Below are positions 10,729 to 21,507 of a DNA stretch of 64,000 nt, piece by piece; position 1 is the first letter of the stretch; each line of letters begins with the position of its first letter. A program made the position numbers and the translations under genes. The DNA is from Ascoidea asiatica (taxonomy: Eukaryota; Ascomycota; Saccharomycetes; Ascoideales; Ascoideaceae): contig BCKQ01000004.1 of the NCBI GenBank assembly GCA_001600695.1, forward strand, positions 558,001-622,000. The letters run 5' to 3'. Below the pieces are notes generated by a model. The model searched no databases, had not been told where the DNA came from, and was given only the letters and a program-made list of their open reading frames with translations.

Positions 10729-12894
10729 ATGATTTCTTCTAAATTTAATCGATCTCTTTTTAAAAATAATATTGAAAATATTAGTAAAAATATTAATAAT
10801 AACTTACTGAAAATGACAATATCTTCAAATAATATAAATTCAAATTTTAATACGAACTTTAAAAAACAATTTTCAAATTCTACAATTAAAAATAATAAGA
10901 ATATTGAAAAACCAATTGAAAAAAATGGTGAAATGTTAAAATATTTTAATGAAATGCCAAATTTACCTGTACCTGATTTAAATCATACAGCAAAATTATA
11001 TTTAAATTCAATTAAACCTTTAATTACTTCAAATGATCAATTTAATTCAATTAAATTAAAATTAAATGATTTTATTAAAAAAAATGGTCAAGGAGAAATT
11101 TTACAAAATAGATTAATTAAAAAATTTAATAATTCAAATAATTTAAATTGGTTATCAAATTGGTGGGATAATGATGCTTATTTAAATTATAGAGATCCAA
11201 TTATACCTTATGTTTCTTATTTTTTTAGTCATTCAACAAATATTTTACCAAAATTTATTGAAAAAAATCAATTATTAAAATCAAGTTTATTAATAAAAAT
11301 TATTTTAAATTTTAAAAAAAAAATTGATAATGAATCTTTAAATCCAGAATTAATTATTAAAAAAATTAAATCAAAAGAAAATAATCAAAATTTTGATATT
11401 AAAAAAATTCCATATTGTATGAAAAGTTTTAAATATATGTTTAATAATTCAAGATTACCAAAAAAACCAAGTGATACAAATATTTTTTATGATTCAAATC
11501 TTTTACAAAATCAATTTTTAATTGTTATTATAAATAATCAATTTTATAAATTATATCATAATGATAAATTTAATAATATTTTAAATATTAATGATATTAA
11601 AAATCAATTAAATTTAATTTATTTTGATTCAATTTCAAATAATTTTTCAAATTTTGATTCAATTGGTATTTTAACATCTGAAAATAGAGATAATTGGTCT
11701 GAATCATATAATGAATTAATAAATTATTCTCCAATTAATAAAGCTTCAATTGATGATATTCATAAATCTTCTTTTATAATTTGTTTAGATAATTCAAATC
11801 CTCAAAGTCTTGAAGAAAGAGCAAGATATTCTTGGCATGGTAATGGTGAAAATAGATTTTTTGATAAACCTTTACAATTCTTTGTTGCTTCTAATGGTCA
11901 ATCTGGTTTTCTTGGTGAACATTCAAAAATGGATGGTACTCCAACTTTATTATTAAATAATTATATTGGTGAAGAATTTAATAAAATTAATATAAATAAA
12001 ATTAATCCTTTTAAATCTTCTGAAAATTCTTCTGAAAATTCTTTAGAAAATTCTTCTGAAAATTCTTCTGAAATTCCTTTAACACCAAATGAAAATTTAA
12101 TTCAATTACCAAAAAAATTAAATTTTGATATTTCTTATTCAATTAAAAATCAAATTTTATTAGCAAAAAAAAATTTTAATAATTTAGTTATTAATGGTCA
12201 TGATTTAAAAGTTTGGAGATATTCTGGATATGGTAAAAATTTTATTAAAAAATTAAATTCTTCTCCAGATGCTTTTATTCAAATTTTAATTCAATTAGCT
12301 TATCATAAATATACAAATTCAATTAAACCAACTTATGAATCTGCTTCAACAAGAAAATTTAAATTAGGTAGAACTGAAACAAATAGATCTGTTTCTGAAG
12401 CTTCAAAGAATTTTGTTGAAATTTGGAATAATTATGATAATATTCAAAATTTTATACCAATTAAAGATAAAATAGATTCATTTTATAAAGCAATAAATTC
12501 TCAAAATAATTATATTAAATTAGCTTCAGAAGGTTTAGCAGTTGATCGTCATATTTATGGTTTAAAAAAATCAATTTTACCAAATGAAGAAATGCATGAA
12601 TTTTTAAAAGATCCAATGACAAATTATTCTTCAACATGGTTTATTTCAACATCTCAATTATCTTCAGAATTTTTTAATGGTTATGGTTGGAGTCAAGTTC
12701 ATGATCTTGGTTTCGGTTTAGCTTATATCATTAATAATGATTGGATTAATATTAATATTGTTTGTAAAAAAGATAATCCTGCAGGTTTAAATGTAAATAG
12801 CTTTTATTATTACTTAACTATGGCTGCAGATGAATTAAAACAAGTTTTAACTGATCCTGCCAATGAACATATTAAACCAAAACCAAAATTATAA
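10729..12894 (+). CDS. CAT2: Carnitine O-acetyltransferase, mitochondrial/peroxisomal
   Basis: 721 aa from the ATG at 10729; the open frame extends upstream only from a TTG. Carnitine acetyltransferase exchanges acetyl groups between CoA and carnitine so that they can move between peroxisomes, cytosol and mitochondria. Family marks are LPVPDLNHTAKLYL at the start of the enzyme domain, the catalytic histidine in GEHSKMDGTPT (about residue 398), and YESASTRKFKLGRTE, the carnitine/CoA-binding segment. Residues 1-28 are basic and Ser/Asn-rich, fitting a mitochondrial presequence. A second Met at 10813 would give a form without it. The protein ends PKL, a variant of the PTS1 signal (yeast Cat2 ends AKL). 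A Ser/Glu-Asn repeat (genomic 12010-12070) is an insertion. Confidence 0.93.
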   Translation: MISSKFNRSLFKNNIENISKNINNNLLKMTISSNNINSNFNTNFKKQFSNSTIKNNKNIEKPIEKNGEMLKYFNEMPNLPVPDLNHTAKLYLNSIKPLITSNDQFNSIKLKLNDFIKKNGQGEILQNRLIKKFNNSNNLNWLSNWWDNDAYLNYRDPIIPYVSYFFSHSTNILPKFIEKNQLLKSSLLIKIILNFKKKIDNESLNPELIIKKIKSKENNQNFDIKKIPYCMKSFKYMFNNSRLPKKPSDTNIFYDSNLLQNQFLIVIINNQFYKLYHNDKFNNILNINDIKNQLNLIYFDSISNNFSNFDSIGILTSENRDNWSESYNELINYSPINKASIDDIHKSSFIICLDNSNPQSLEERARYSWHGNGENRFFDKPLQFFVASNGQSGFLGEHSKMDGTPTLLLNNYIGEEFNKININKINPFKSSENSSENSLENSSENSSEIPLTPNENLIQLPKKLNFDISYSIKNQILLAKKNFNNLVINGHDLKVWRYSGYGKNFIKKLNSSPDAFIQILIQLAYHKYTNSIKPTYESASTRKFKLGRTETNRSVSEASKNFVEIWNNYDNIQNFIPIKDKIDSFYKAINSQNNYIKLASEGLAVDRHIYGLKKSILPNEEMHEFLKDPMTNYSSTWFISTSQLSSEFFNGYGWSQVHDLGFGLAYIINNDWININIVCKKDNPAGLNVNSFYYYLTMAADELKQVLTDPANEHIKPKPKL

Positions 12895-13085
12895 TAATGA
12901 CCCTTTTTATTTACTATAAATATGATAAACTCTACTCTGCTTTTCTTTTATTTAACTTTATATTTTTTTTTTTTTTTTAACTTTTATTTTCATCACACAC
13001 ATATTCATATTCATATTCATATTCTTATATTTATCTTTATATGTTTATATATTCCTATATACTTTGTATATAAACATCATGCTAA

Positions 13086-13859
13086 TCAATATGGAGAACA
13101 TCTTGTTTCATTATGAATGGTGTAACATTTCAATGAACAATATCTCGAAGAACATTTAGTACATTTTGTCATTGCATTATTACCACAAATCGAACATAAT
13201 TTTTTACCTGGAGGTAAAGTATGAGAAGTAATCTTAGCATAAAGTGGAGATTTATCTTGATCGAATAATATTGTTTTAATACCCAAATTTTCTTCTTCAT
13301 CAATATAATTCAATAATGATTTTCTTGAATTTAAAATTCTTCTTGTATTTGATGTTAAACCTTGTTTACCTCTTTTATTTTGAATTGAAACATTTTGAGA
13401 TTTGATATGATTTGAATATGAAATTAAATCAAAATTAGGAAATGAATCTTTATTGAAATTTTTAAAATTTATATTCAAATTTGATTTGGGTAAATCCAAT
13501 TTAACATTTGATTCATTGAAATTCTCTTTATCCAATTCTTGAAATCTTTTTATTGATTTTTTAATTTCCAATGAAGTTTCATATTTACTCAACTTATCCT
13601 CATTACCATTACCATTACCATTACCATTTCCATTACCAGTATTATTATTATTGTTATTATTATCAAGTTCTCCTTCATCATTTAGATTGTTATTCGATTG
13701 CAAGTTTTGTATATTATAAGCGCCAGGTTTAAACCTTTTTCTACTGTTGTTTGTTGATAAAGTCTGAACATTTCTATTTGGAATATATTTTAAATTGATC
13801 AAAGAGGAAAAATAAACATTTGGATCTGATCCTTTAGCTATTTCTTCTATCACTGGCAT
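13086..13859 (-). CDS. VPS71: SWR1 complex subunit with HIT zinc finger
   Basis: 257-aa protein read from the ATG at 13859. The last 35 residues are a HIT-type zinc finger with the CxxC pairs CSIC, CTKC and CSLKC and the closing HNETRC, characteristic of Vps71/Swc6 and human ZNHIT1. This subunit, with Arp6, bridges the SWR1 remodeller that exchanges H2A for H2A.Z. The rest is charged and low complexity, including a (GN)n run at about 13605-13640. Yeast Vps71 is about 280 aa with the finger at the C-terminus, as here. It is convergent with CAT2, leaving about 190 bp between the stop codons. Confidence 0.85.
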   Translation of the reverse strand: MPVIEEIAKGSDPNVYFSSLINLKYIPNRNVQTLSTNNSRKRFKPGAYNIQNLQSNNNLNDEGELDNNNNNNNTGNGNGNGNGNGNEDKLSKYETSLEIKKSIKRFQELDKENFNESNVKLDLPKSNLNINFKNFNKDSFPNFDLISYSNHIKSQNVSIQNKRGKQGLTSNTRRILNSRKSLLNYIDEEENLGIKTILFDQDKSPLYAKITSHTLPPGKKLCSICGNNAMTKCTKCSSRYCSLKCYTIHNETRCSPY

Positions 13860-14271
13860 ATCATTATATTTCTTCTAATCAATTAAACCTATTTCTCTTC
13901 TGCTTATTTCAAATATTCCTCAATTACTTCTCTTACTTCTCTTACTTCTCTTATTTCTCTTATTTCTCTTACTTCAATCAAATAAAAGCAAATAAAAGCA
14001 AATAAAATCAAATAAAATTGATTTTTTCCGGTTTTTAAAATACTTGGGAGGCTCTGTCGCACGGCATCCATACAATAAGTTTATAGTATATCTCTAATTC
14101 ATAGTTTTCTAATTTTTTCTGCCTACGATGATAAAATAATGTTGATTAAAGACAAAAATGGCACACTTTTTTTTTCAAGCCAGAAAGAAAAAGCAATACT
14201 AAAATATAAACTTATAATAAAAAAATAAATAAAAGGTAAAAACAAAAAAGAAACCACCATGAAATTTAACC
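13860..14271. other. Intergenic between UBP2 3' end and VPS71 5' end
   Basis: No gene is seen. A tandem array of CTTCTCTTA-type units (13917-13975) and four AAATAAAAGC/AAATAAAATC units (about 13979-14018) lie upstream of VPS71. TTGGGAGGCTCTGTCGCACGGCATCC (about 14044-14070) is the only G+C-richer patch. Confidence 0.35.
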
Positions 14272-17200
14272 TTATGAATTACAACTTTGCACCTTTCTTT
14301 TCAATGGATCTGCATATTCATCAAATAATTCTTCTTTTATGAAAACTAAGAAAGAAGGCGTTTCAGTAGCATTTCCAGAAAAATTTATAATATCATCAAT
14401 ACCTCTTTCTGTAACTTGTTCATCATTATAACATCTGAAAATATTCCTTTTTGCATCTCTTATGAATATAAAATAATGTCCATAATTAGCTTGCCCTCTA
14501 TGAATAACAACTGCAAATATTTTATATCCAATTCGACAATATGAACTGAATTGATTATCAATTAAATTTTCTAATTCATCTATTCTATTTCTAGTTTTGA
14601 TTATTGTATCATCATATTCTTCAATTTCTTTTTTCAATAATTCAATTGTTGAAATATTCACAGAAATATTATAACCTGAATTTTGAGCCTGACAATTTTC
14701 ATCTATAAAATAATTATAAGTTGATATTAATGATTCTTTCATATTTAATCCATTATCTTTTTCATTTAACATAAAATCTTCTTTTGCTTTTAATTCTTTT
14801 AATTCTGCTTTCCAACTAAATAATTCTGATTTTAATCTTTTCAATTCTTGATCTTCAGTTTCAATATATCTATCCATATATATAGTTTCTTTATATGAAA
14901 GAACATCAAAAACTTTATATAAAGTGAATCGAGTTCTATCAAATTGAACTCTAGATAATTGAACATGTAAAATTTCTGGTAATTCTGTAATTGAAACACT
15001 TTTTTTAACATTTCCATCTTCTGTTGTTAAAATTTCTTCTCCAAAATATGTATCTAATCCATCATAAATATCTCTTGGATGATCACTCATATTAATAAAA
15101 ATACTTAAAAATCTTTCAAAACTATGTCTAATTGTACCTTTACTACCACTAATTGGTTCTAAAAGTTGTTTACTTTTTCCAAAAAAAAGTTTTTTAATTA
15201 TATCATATTGTTCATTATTATCTTCAAGTTTTTCTGGAGATAGTGATGATTCTATTTGACACATAACATTATCAATACATTCTGTAATATCTTGTTGAGA
15301 TCCAATATCAATTGCATTTTGAAGTTGTTCTGGTTTTATAACATATCTAATAGGTTTTCCACCTTCTTTTTCTCCAGGTTCAGCAAAATCAACTGCTTTT
15401 GTAGTTTCCTTTTCAGTTTTTAAATCTTCATTTTTTTCAATACTATCTTTTTCCTCCTTTTGATTTAAATTTACTTTAGTGTTATCTTCAACATCATCCT
15501 TGACATCTTTTTTTATATCTTTATTTATATGGTCTTTAGCATCATCTTCAACAATATCTTTGATAGTATCTTTGATATTATCTTGAATATCATTTTCAAC
15601 ATTTTTTTTCAAATTTGGCAGAAATATATTATCTGAATGTGGAGGTGATAAAGATTCTTTCTGAGGTTTAATTTCTACAACAGAATCACTATCCGAATCA
15701 CTGGAATCACTTATATCAATAACATCTGGCTCTTTTAAAGGTATTATATTATGATTAAAATCAATAAGTTCAACACTATCATCTGTTTCTTCACCTTGAT
15801 TTTCGTTAGAATTTTCATTTTTAGATACATTCATTTTTTTATCCTTTGAATTAAAACTTACACTAAGTTCATCAGAACTTAATAAACTTGGATATTCCGC
15901 TAATAAATCATCATTTTCTAATGATAAAATTGGATCTGCTTGATGTTTTTTATTATAATTTCCAATCATATTAGAATCTGTACTTACAGAACGACTTGGT
16001 TTTTTACTTGATTCTTCATCAACAACAAAATCAACTTCTTGACTAATATTTGTAAATGCTAAATAAACTAATTGTTCTGTTGGTGCAATATCACGACTTC
16101 TTGTATGAATTAAATCATTAAATAAATATTTTAATTGAAAAATTAATTGATATGATCTTTCAACTTCTTTTTTAGAAACTAATCTATTACCAACTCTTCT
16201 TTTTTCAAGTATTCCATCAATATTTTCTAAATCATAAGATTCTGGAAATTTTTTATTAAATGTTAAAATTGAATCTCTTAAAGGTTTTATAGCAAAAAGA
16301 TATTGTAAAAGAGAATTTAAATAACATGTATTTCCAACATTTCTTAAACCAACTGGATTTTTTTCTAATTCAGAATCGTTTGGTTCAATAATTCCAGTTT
16401 TTAAATATAATGAAATTTTTTTATTTTTTAAATAATATGTATTTAAATATTTTAAACAATATCTTAAACGTAAAAATGGTGCTGGATCTAAAATTACAGC
16501 TTGATCATATCTTGTACCACAATATTTTGTTATTTGAGATCTTTCAACTGTAAGTCTTCTATCAATAATTTGCATAATTTTAAAAGAATTTGTAAATTTT
16601 GAAATTCCTAAAATTTTATAACATTGATCTTCATCTAAATTTTTTGGTAATAAAGGTGTAGTTTTTAAATTAACAGAATTAGTTTCATATAAATCTAAAA
16701 GTAAAGAAGAAAATGTATAAAGTGCAATTGTTAAAAGAGCAATATTTAATTTTTGAAAATTGAAAATATCTGAATTTTCATCCATTAATTTTATTGAATA
16801 ACCAGTTTCTATAGTTTTTTCATCACAATCTTCATTTAAACCAAGAATTTCATAAGCTTCTTCAATTGATAATAATTCATTATCTAAGAAATTTATTAAT
16901 TGAAAAGATTTTTTAGCTTTTGCTAAATTTCTAACATGATTTCTAAGAATATTTATATAATATTTATCATATTCTAATTCAATTTCTTTTTCATAATATT
17001 TACTTAAAATTTCTTCATCATTAATATTTTCTAAAAAATAATTATCTTTTAAATTTAAACCAAGATAATGTAAAGCATCAGAAATTTCTTTAATTGAAAC
17101 AATATCATTCATTGATAATTCTTCAGCTTGAAAAATTTGTAAATTTGTAATATCATTAATATTTTTAAAATTATTTAAAGAAATAATTTTACCAAGAGAA

Positions 17201-18161
17201 TTTAAATAAATATGAGAATGAATTGAATCATATGAACATAAATTTTTATAAATTGAAATAATTTGATTTTCATTATAAAAATTATAACAAGATAAATTAA
17301 CAAAATTTTCAGAATTATTTAATTTTATTAAATTTAAATTATAATTAAAATTTTTAAATAAATCTTCATATAAAATTGATTGATTAAAATCAGGTTCATT
17401 TAAAAATTTAAAAAAAAGGAATGATTTTTTAATAAAATTTGAATTTTTAAAACCAAATGAATAATTATTATTATTATTAAGAATGGTATTTGAGAGAGAA
17501 GTAGTAAATTTATTACCAATAAAATTAATTTCAAAAAATTTTCTAATTAAATTATCTCTAATTATTGAACCATATTTACCATATTGATGATAATTTAAAG
17601 GTAAAATTTCAGATTTATCAAAATTATAAGAAAATAAATTTGTTTCATTAATTAAATAATTTATATCAATATTAATTTGTAAAGGTTTTGAATTTGGTTT
17701 TAAAATTTTTGAATCTAAATCATTTTGTAATTTTAATGGACCTTTAAAAATTTTAGATAAAGTTATAAGACAATTAATTAAATCTGGTGGAGTTTCAATA
17801 GGATTAGAATCTTTATTAGAATCTTGATTAAAATCTTGATTAAAATCTTGATTAAAATCTTGAATTGAATGAAGTGAAGAATATTTTGCAAATCTTGTTT
17901 GAATTGATTCAATTTCAAATTGTTTTAAGAATTTATAATTAAATTCATTTGGATAAATTTCTATATGAATTAAATATTGAAAATCAGTTGAACAAAAAGT
18001 AGCAGAATCTAAGATTTTTGGATATAAACTTTTAATTAAAATAATTTGATTATTAATAAATTGAATTAATTCAGGATTTGAAAGTATAGATTCTTTATTA
18101 AATTTAAAATCAATTTCATTATCATTTTCATTTTCATTATCATCATTATCATTATCATTAA

Positions 18162-18206
<45 letters not shown>

Positions 18207-18839
18207 CATTTTTATCATTTTTATCAATTTCATTAATATCAAATTCAGATTCTTGTTCATTATCAGAAAATGATAATAAATTTATATCATTTTTTTGTTT
18301 AAAAAATTCCAAATTTTTTTTTTTTAAAATTTTAAATTGATTTTGTAAATGAATATCATTTTGAATTGAATTTAAAACATTATCAAAATTAAAATCAGAA
18401 TTTTGATTAAATATAGATAAATCTAATTTATCAATATTAGAAATTTTATTATTATCTAATTTAAAAAAAATTTTTTTACTTTTTTTATTAATAATTGAAG
18501 AAGTTGAATGAAGATTTAAATTTAAATTTTTTATAGAAATTTTAATATGATTAATATTATTTGAATAATCAGAAATTGAATTTAAATTTTTTAAATTATT
18601 TTGATTTATTAAAAGACCTCTAAGAATATTAATATTTGAATTTTTTTTTTCTAAACTTGGAGCGAAATCTAAAGAATTTTCAAGAAATATTATTTCATAA
18701 GGTTCAATTGTATTATTATTATTATTATTAATCTTATTAGGATTATTACTATTGATTAAATGAGATAATTTTCTTGAATAATTTATTGTTTGAGAATTTA
18801 ATAATGAATTTGGATTTATATTATTATTGGCGTTATTAC

Positions 18840-18873
<34 letters not shown>

Positions 18874-19317
18874 ATTAGTGGCGGTATTATTATTAAAGTC
18901 AATTGATTGATTTAAGATATAATTTAGATTAAATTTGATATCATCAAAGATTCTATTTGAAGTTTTCAAATTACTTGAAATTTTATAATTATTTTTATTA
19001 TTTATATTATCTTTATTCATTTCATTTTCAAAAAAATTAAATGCTTCATTTTCTTTTGATAAAGAATTTGAATCATTATTTGAGTTTGAATTATTATTAT
19101 AGGAATTATTTGATATATCATTAGATACATCATTAGATACATCATTAGAAACATCATTGAATGTATTATTGACTATATTACTATTATTATCATTGGTGTT
19201 TGCAATTGTATTTGTATTAATATTTGAAATTGAAGATATATCTAATTGATTTAATTGATTTAAAGGAGGAAATATTTTTTCTGAAGTATCCTCATCTTTA
19301 AAAGATTCAAGGAACAT
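14272..19317 (-). CDS. UBP2: Ubiquitin-specific protease Ubp2
   Basis: 1681-aa protein from the ATG at 19317. It is a USP-family cysteine protease: the Cys box is GLRNVGNTCYLNSLLQYL (catalytic Cys near residue 997) and the His box is NYGHYFIFIRD (His near residue 1612), with the QDITECIDN block between them. Ubp2 trims K63-linked chains and works with the Rsp5 ligase and Rup1 in cargo sorting. Yeast Ubp2 has 1272 residues; the extra length lies mainly in an Asn/Asp-rich N-terminus (first 450 residues, including poly-Asn at genomic 18160-18205 and 18840-18870) and a repetitive acidic insert in the catalytic region (about 15420-15830, with DIKDTIKDIVEDD-like repeats). The middle contains repeat blocks typical of Ubp2 (EAYEILGLN, DQCYKILGIS). 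It converges on no near gene; MSW1 is divergent upstream. Confidence 0.92.
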
Positions 19318-19914
19318 AATTTAATGATTTCATAAATTATAATAAGTTAATTGATTGATTATATAATGATAAAGGTGAAATTGAGATTTAATTGGTATAA
19401 ATCTATTGTATAGTCTACTATCTAGTCTATTGTTTATCTGATATCTATTATTTATCTATTATTTATCTATTATTTATCTATAATTTATCTATAATTTCCT
19501 GTCTATTTATCTATCATTAATTGTTGTGTATTAATTTCTGTTTTACATCTTCTTTTTATTACTGTCTTTTGGAGCTGAGTTGAATTGAACAAAATCAGAA
19601 ATTGGTTTGAGATCCGACACAGTCACGTGGATAGGCCAAACCGGCAAGAAGACCCAAGGAAATGGTCTCAAATTGCAAATATACCCGGAACGCACTCCCG
19701 GAATGCAATCAGTCACCTGCTTGGACGGCAGTCTGCTCCGGATCTCGCTGATCTCTTCAAATGACACAGAAGAAACAGAAGAAGGTGAAAGAGAAGATGA
19801 AGATGAAGAAGAAGATGTTTTTGATGGTGCTGGTTCTGCTGGTTCTGCTGCTGGTGTTGCTGGGATTCCTTCTCTTCTTTCCTCTGTTAACAGTCAACTC
19901 CACTTTAAAGCACA
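19318..19914. promoter_or_regulatory. Divergent promoter of UBP2 and MSW1
   Basis: No gene is seen. Near UBP2 there are tandem TTATCTATTA units (19436-19495). The MSW1-proximal part (about 19590-19900) is G+C-rich and includes GTCACGTG (19622-19629), GTCACCTG (19712-19719), and GAGATCCG (19609-19616) with its inverted copy CGGATCTC (19739-19746). Two direct copies of CCGGAAYGCA lie near 19685-19706. A purine-rich GAAGAAGATGAAG run and GGTTCTGCT repeats follow. The CACGTG/CACCTG boxes resemble those upstream of other genes in the window. Confidence 0.5.
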
Positions 19915-21114
19915 ATGAGCAGCATATTCTTTTCCAGGTCTTTCAAGCAAACTGCTTTTCCATTATCGAAAATAAGTAATAACATAAGATTCAATTCTAC
20001 TATTTCAACTATTTCAAATATTGAAACAATTTCAAATGATTTATCATCTGAATTTAATATTCCTGAAAATAGTACAATTTTTTCATTAATTCAACCAACT
20101 GGTAATATACATCTTGGTAATTATCTTGGTGCAATAAAAAATTGGATAAAAATTCAAAATAATGTAAAAAATTCAAAAATTTTATTTGGTCAAGCTGATT
20201 TACATGCAATTACAATACCAAAATTTTCAAAAGATTTAAAAAATTATAGATTTGAAAATATGGCAAGTTTAATTGCATCTGGTATAAATCCAGAAAAATC
20301 AATTTTATTTCAACAAAGTCAAATTCCTGAACATTCTGAATTATGTTGGATTTTAACTTGTATTTCTTCAATGGGTACTTTAAATAGAATGACTCAATGG
20401 AAATCAAAATCAAATTTAAAATTAATCTCAGATTCAAATAATAATTTAAATGATTTAAATAATTTACTTTCAATTAATGCTGGTTTATTAATGTATCCAG
20501 TCTTAATGGCTGCTGATATTTTATTATATAATTCAACTCATGTTCCTGTTGGTGAAGATCAATCTCAACATCTTGAATTAACTAGAAATTTAGCTAAAAA
20601 ATTTAATAAATTTTATAAAAAAAATCAATTTAATATTCCAAAAAGTATTTTTTCACAATCAAAAAAAATTTTATCATTAAAAAATCCAATTAAAAAAATG
20701 TCAAAATCTGATATTGATAAAAATTCAATAATTTTCTTAAATGATAATCCTGATATAATTTTAAAAAAAATTTTAAAAGCAAAAACTGATAATATTAATA
20801 TTATTTTTAAATTTGATAAAATTAATAGACCTGGAATTTCAAATTTTTTAAATATAATTTCTTCAATTCAAAATAAATCAATTAATCAAATTGAAAATGA
20901 TTTAATTTATTTAAATATTAATTCTCATGAAAAATTAAAATATTATTTATCTGAAATTATTATTAATGAATTAAAAAATCCAAGAATTTTATTTAATAAA
21001 TTAATTAATGATAAATCTTATTTACAAGATATTATTAATAAAGGAAATTTAAAAGCAAGAGAAATTGCTTCCAAGAATATTATTGACATAAAAAAGACTA
21101 TAGGTCTCGACTAA
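19915..21114 (+). CDS. MSW1: Mitochondrial tryptophanyl-tRNA synthetase
   Basis: 399 aa from the ATG at 19915. It is a class I aminoacyl-tRNA synthetase charging mitochondrial tRNA-Trp. Marks are the HIGH-type motif in QPTGNIHLGNYLGAI (about residue 62), GQADLHAIT, the tryptophan-pocket region MAADILLYNSTHVPVGEDQ with QHLELTR, and KKMSKSD (KMSKS loop, about residue 260). Length and architecture fit yeast Msw1 (379 aa). The first about 40 residues (SSIFFSRSFKQTAF, then Ser/Thr/Asn-rich) suit a cleavable mitochondrial presequence. The 3' flank carries 12-base tandem repeats. Confidence 0.95.
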   Translation: MSSIFFSRSFKQTAFPLSKISNNIRFNSTISTISNIETISNDLSSEFNIPENSTIFSLIQPTGNIHLGNYLGAIKNWIKIQNNVKNSKILFGQADLHAITIPKFSKDLKNYRFENMASLIASGINPEKSILFQQSQIPEHSELCWILTCISSMGTLNRMTQWKSKSNLKLISDSNNNLNDLNNLLSINAGLLMYPVLMAADILLYNSTHVPVGEDQSQHLELTRNLAKKFNKFYKKNQFNIPKSIFSQSKKILSLKNPIKKMSKSDIDKNSIIFLNDNPDIILKKILKAKTDNINIIFKFDKINRPGISNFLNIISSIQNKSINQIENDLIYLNINSHEKLKYYLSEIIINELKNPRILFNKLINDKSYLQDIINKGNLKAREIASKNIIDIKKTIGLD

Positions 21115-21507
21115 TTTCTTCCTTATTTTCTTCTTTCACTCACTCATTACTTCTGTATATAATTAAACACTTCATGGAACACTTCATGGAACACTTCTTT
21201 AAATACTTCATCGAATACTTCATCGAATACTTCATCGAATATCTCATTACTTCATTTCTTTATTAAATAGTTTCATAAATAATTTTTGAATAAATAAAAA
21301 TAAATAAATTTAAACTTTTCATATATCTGCACCACAAAGCACGCTTACGCGTATTTCTGCCGACGCGACTTTGATTTGAAATATTTTTATTTGATTTTTA
21401 AAATAAAGCAATAAAAATAAAGAAAAAATTAATGATTTATTGAAAATATTTTATTAAATTACTCTTTTCATTTACAATATTTAATCCAAAAAATAAAGTA
21501 ATAAATC
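21115..21507. repeat. Intergenic region with 12-bp tandem repeats
   Basis: Two copies of ACTTCATGGAAC followed by degenerate and then three exact copies of ACTTCATCGAAT occupy 21169-21242, just after MSW1. Nearer RRN11 a small G+C-richer patch carries ACGCGT (21347-21352) and ACGCGA (21363-21368), which are MCB/SCB-like cores recognised by Mbp1/Swi4-type factors. No gene is seen. Confidence 0.55.

Noticed and set aside
12922-13116. 64-codon frame after CAT2
   Set aside because: Phe/Tyr/His/Ile-rich translation of the T-rich 3' flank, overlapping VPS71.
19607-19918. 103-codon plus-strand frame before MSW1
   Set aside because: Starts at TTG, lies in the G+C-rich promoter island and ends at the MSW1 start; composition comes from purine and GGTTCT repeats.
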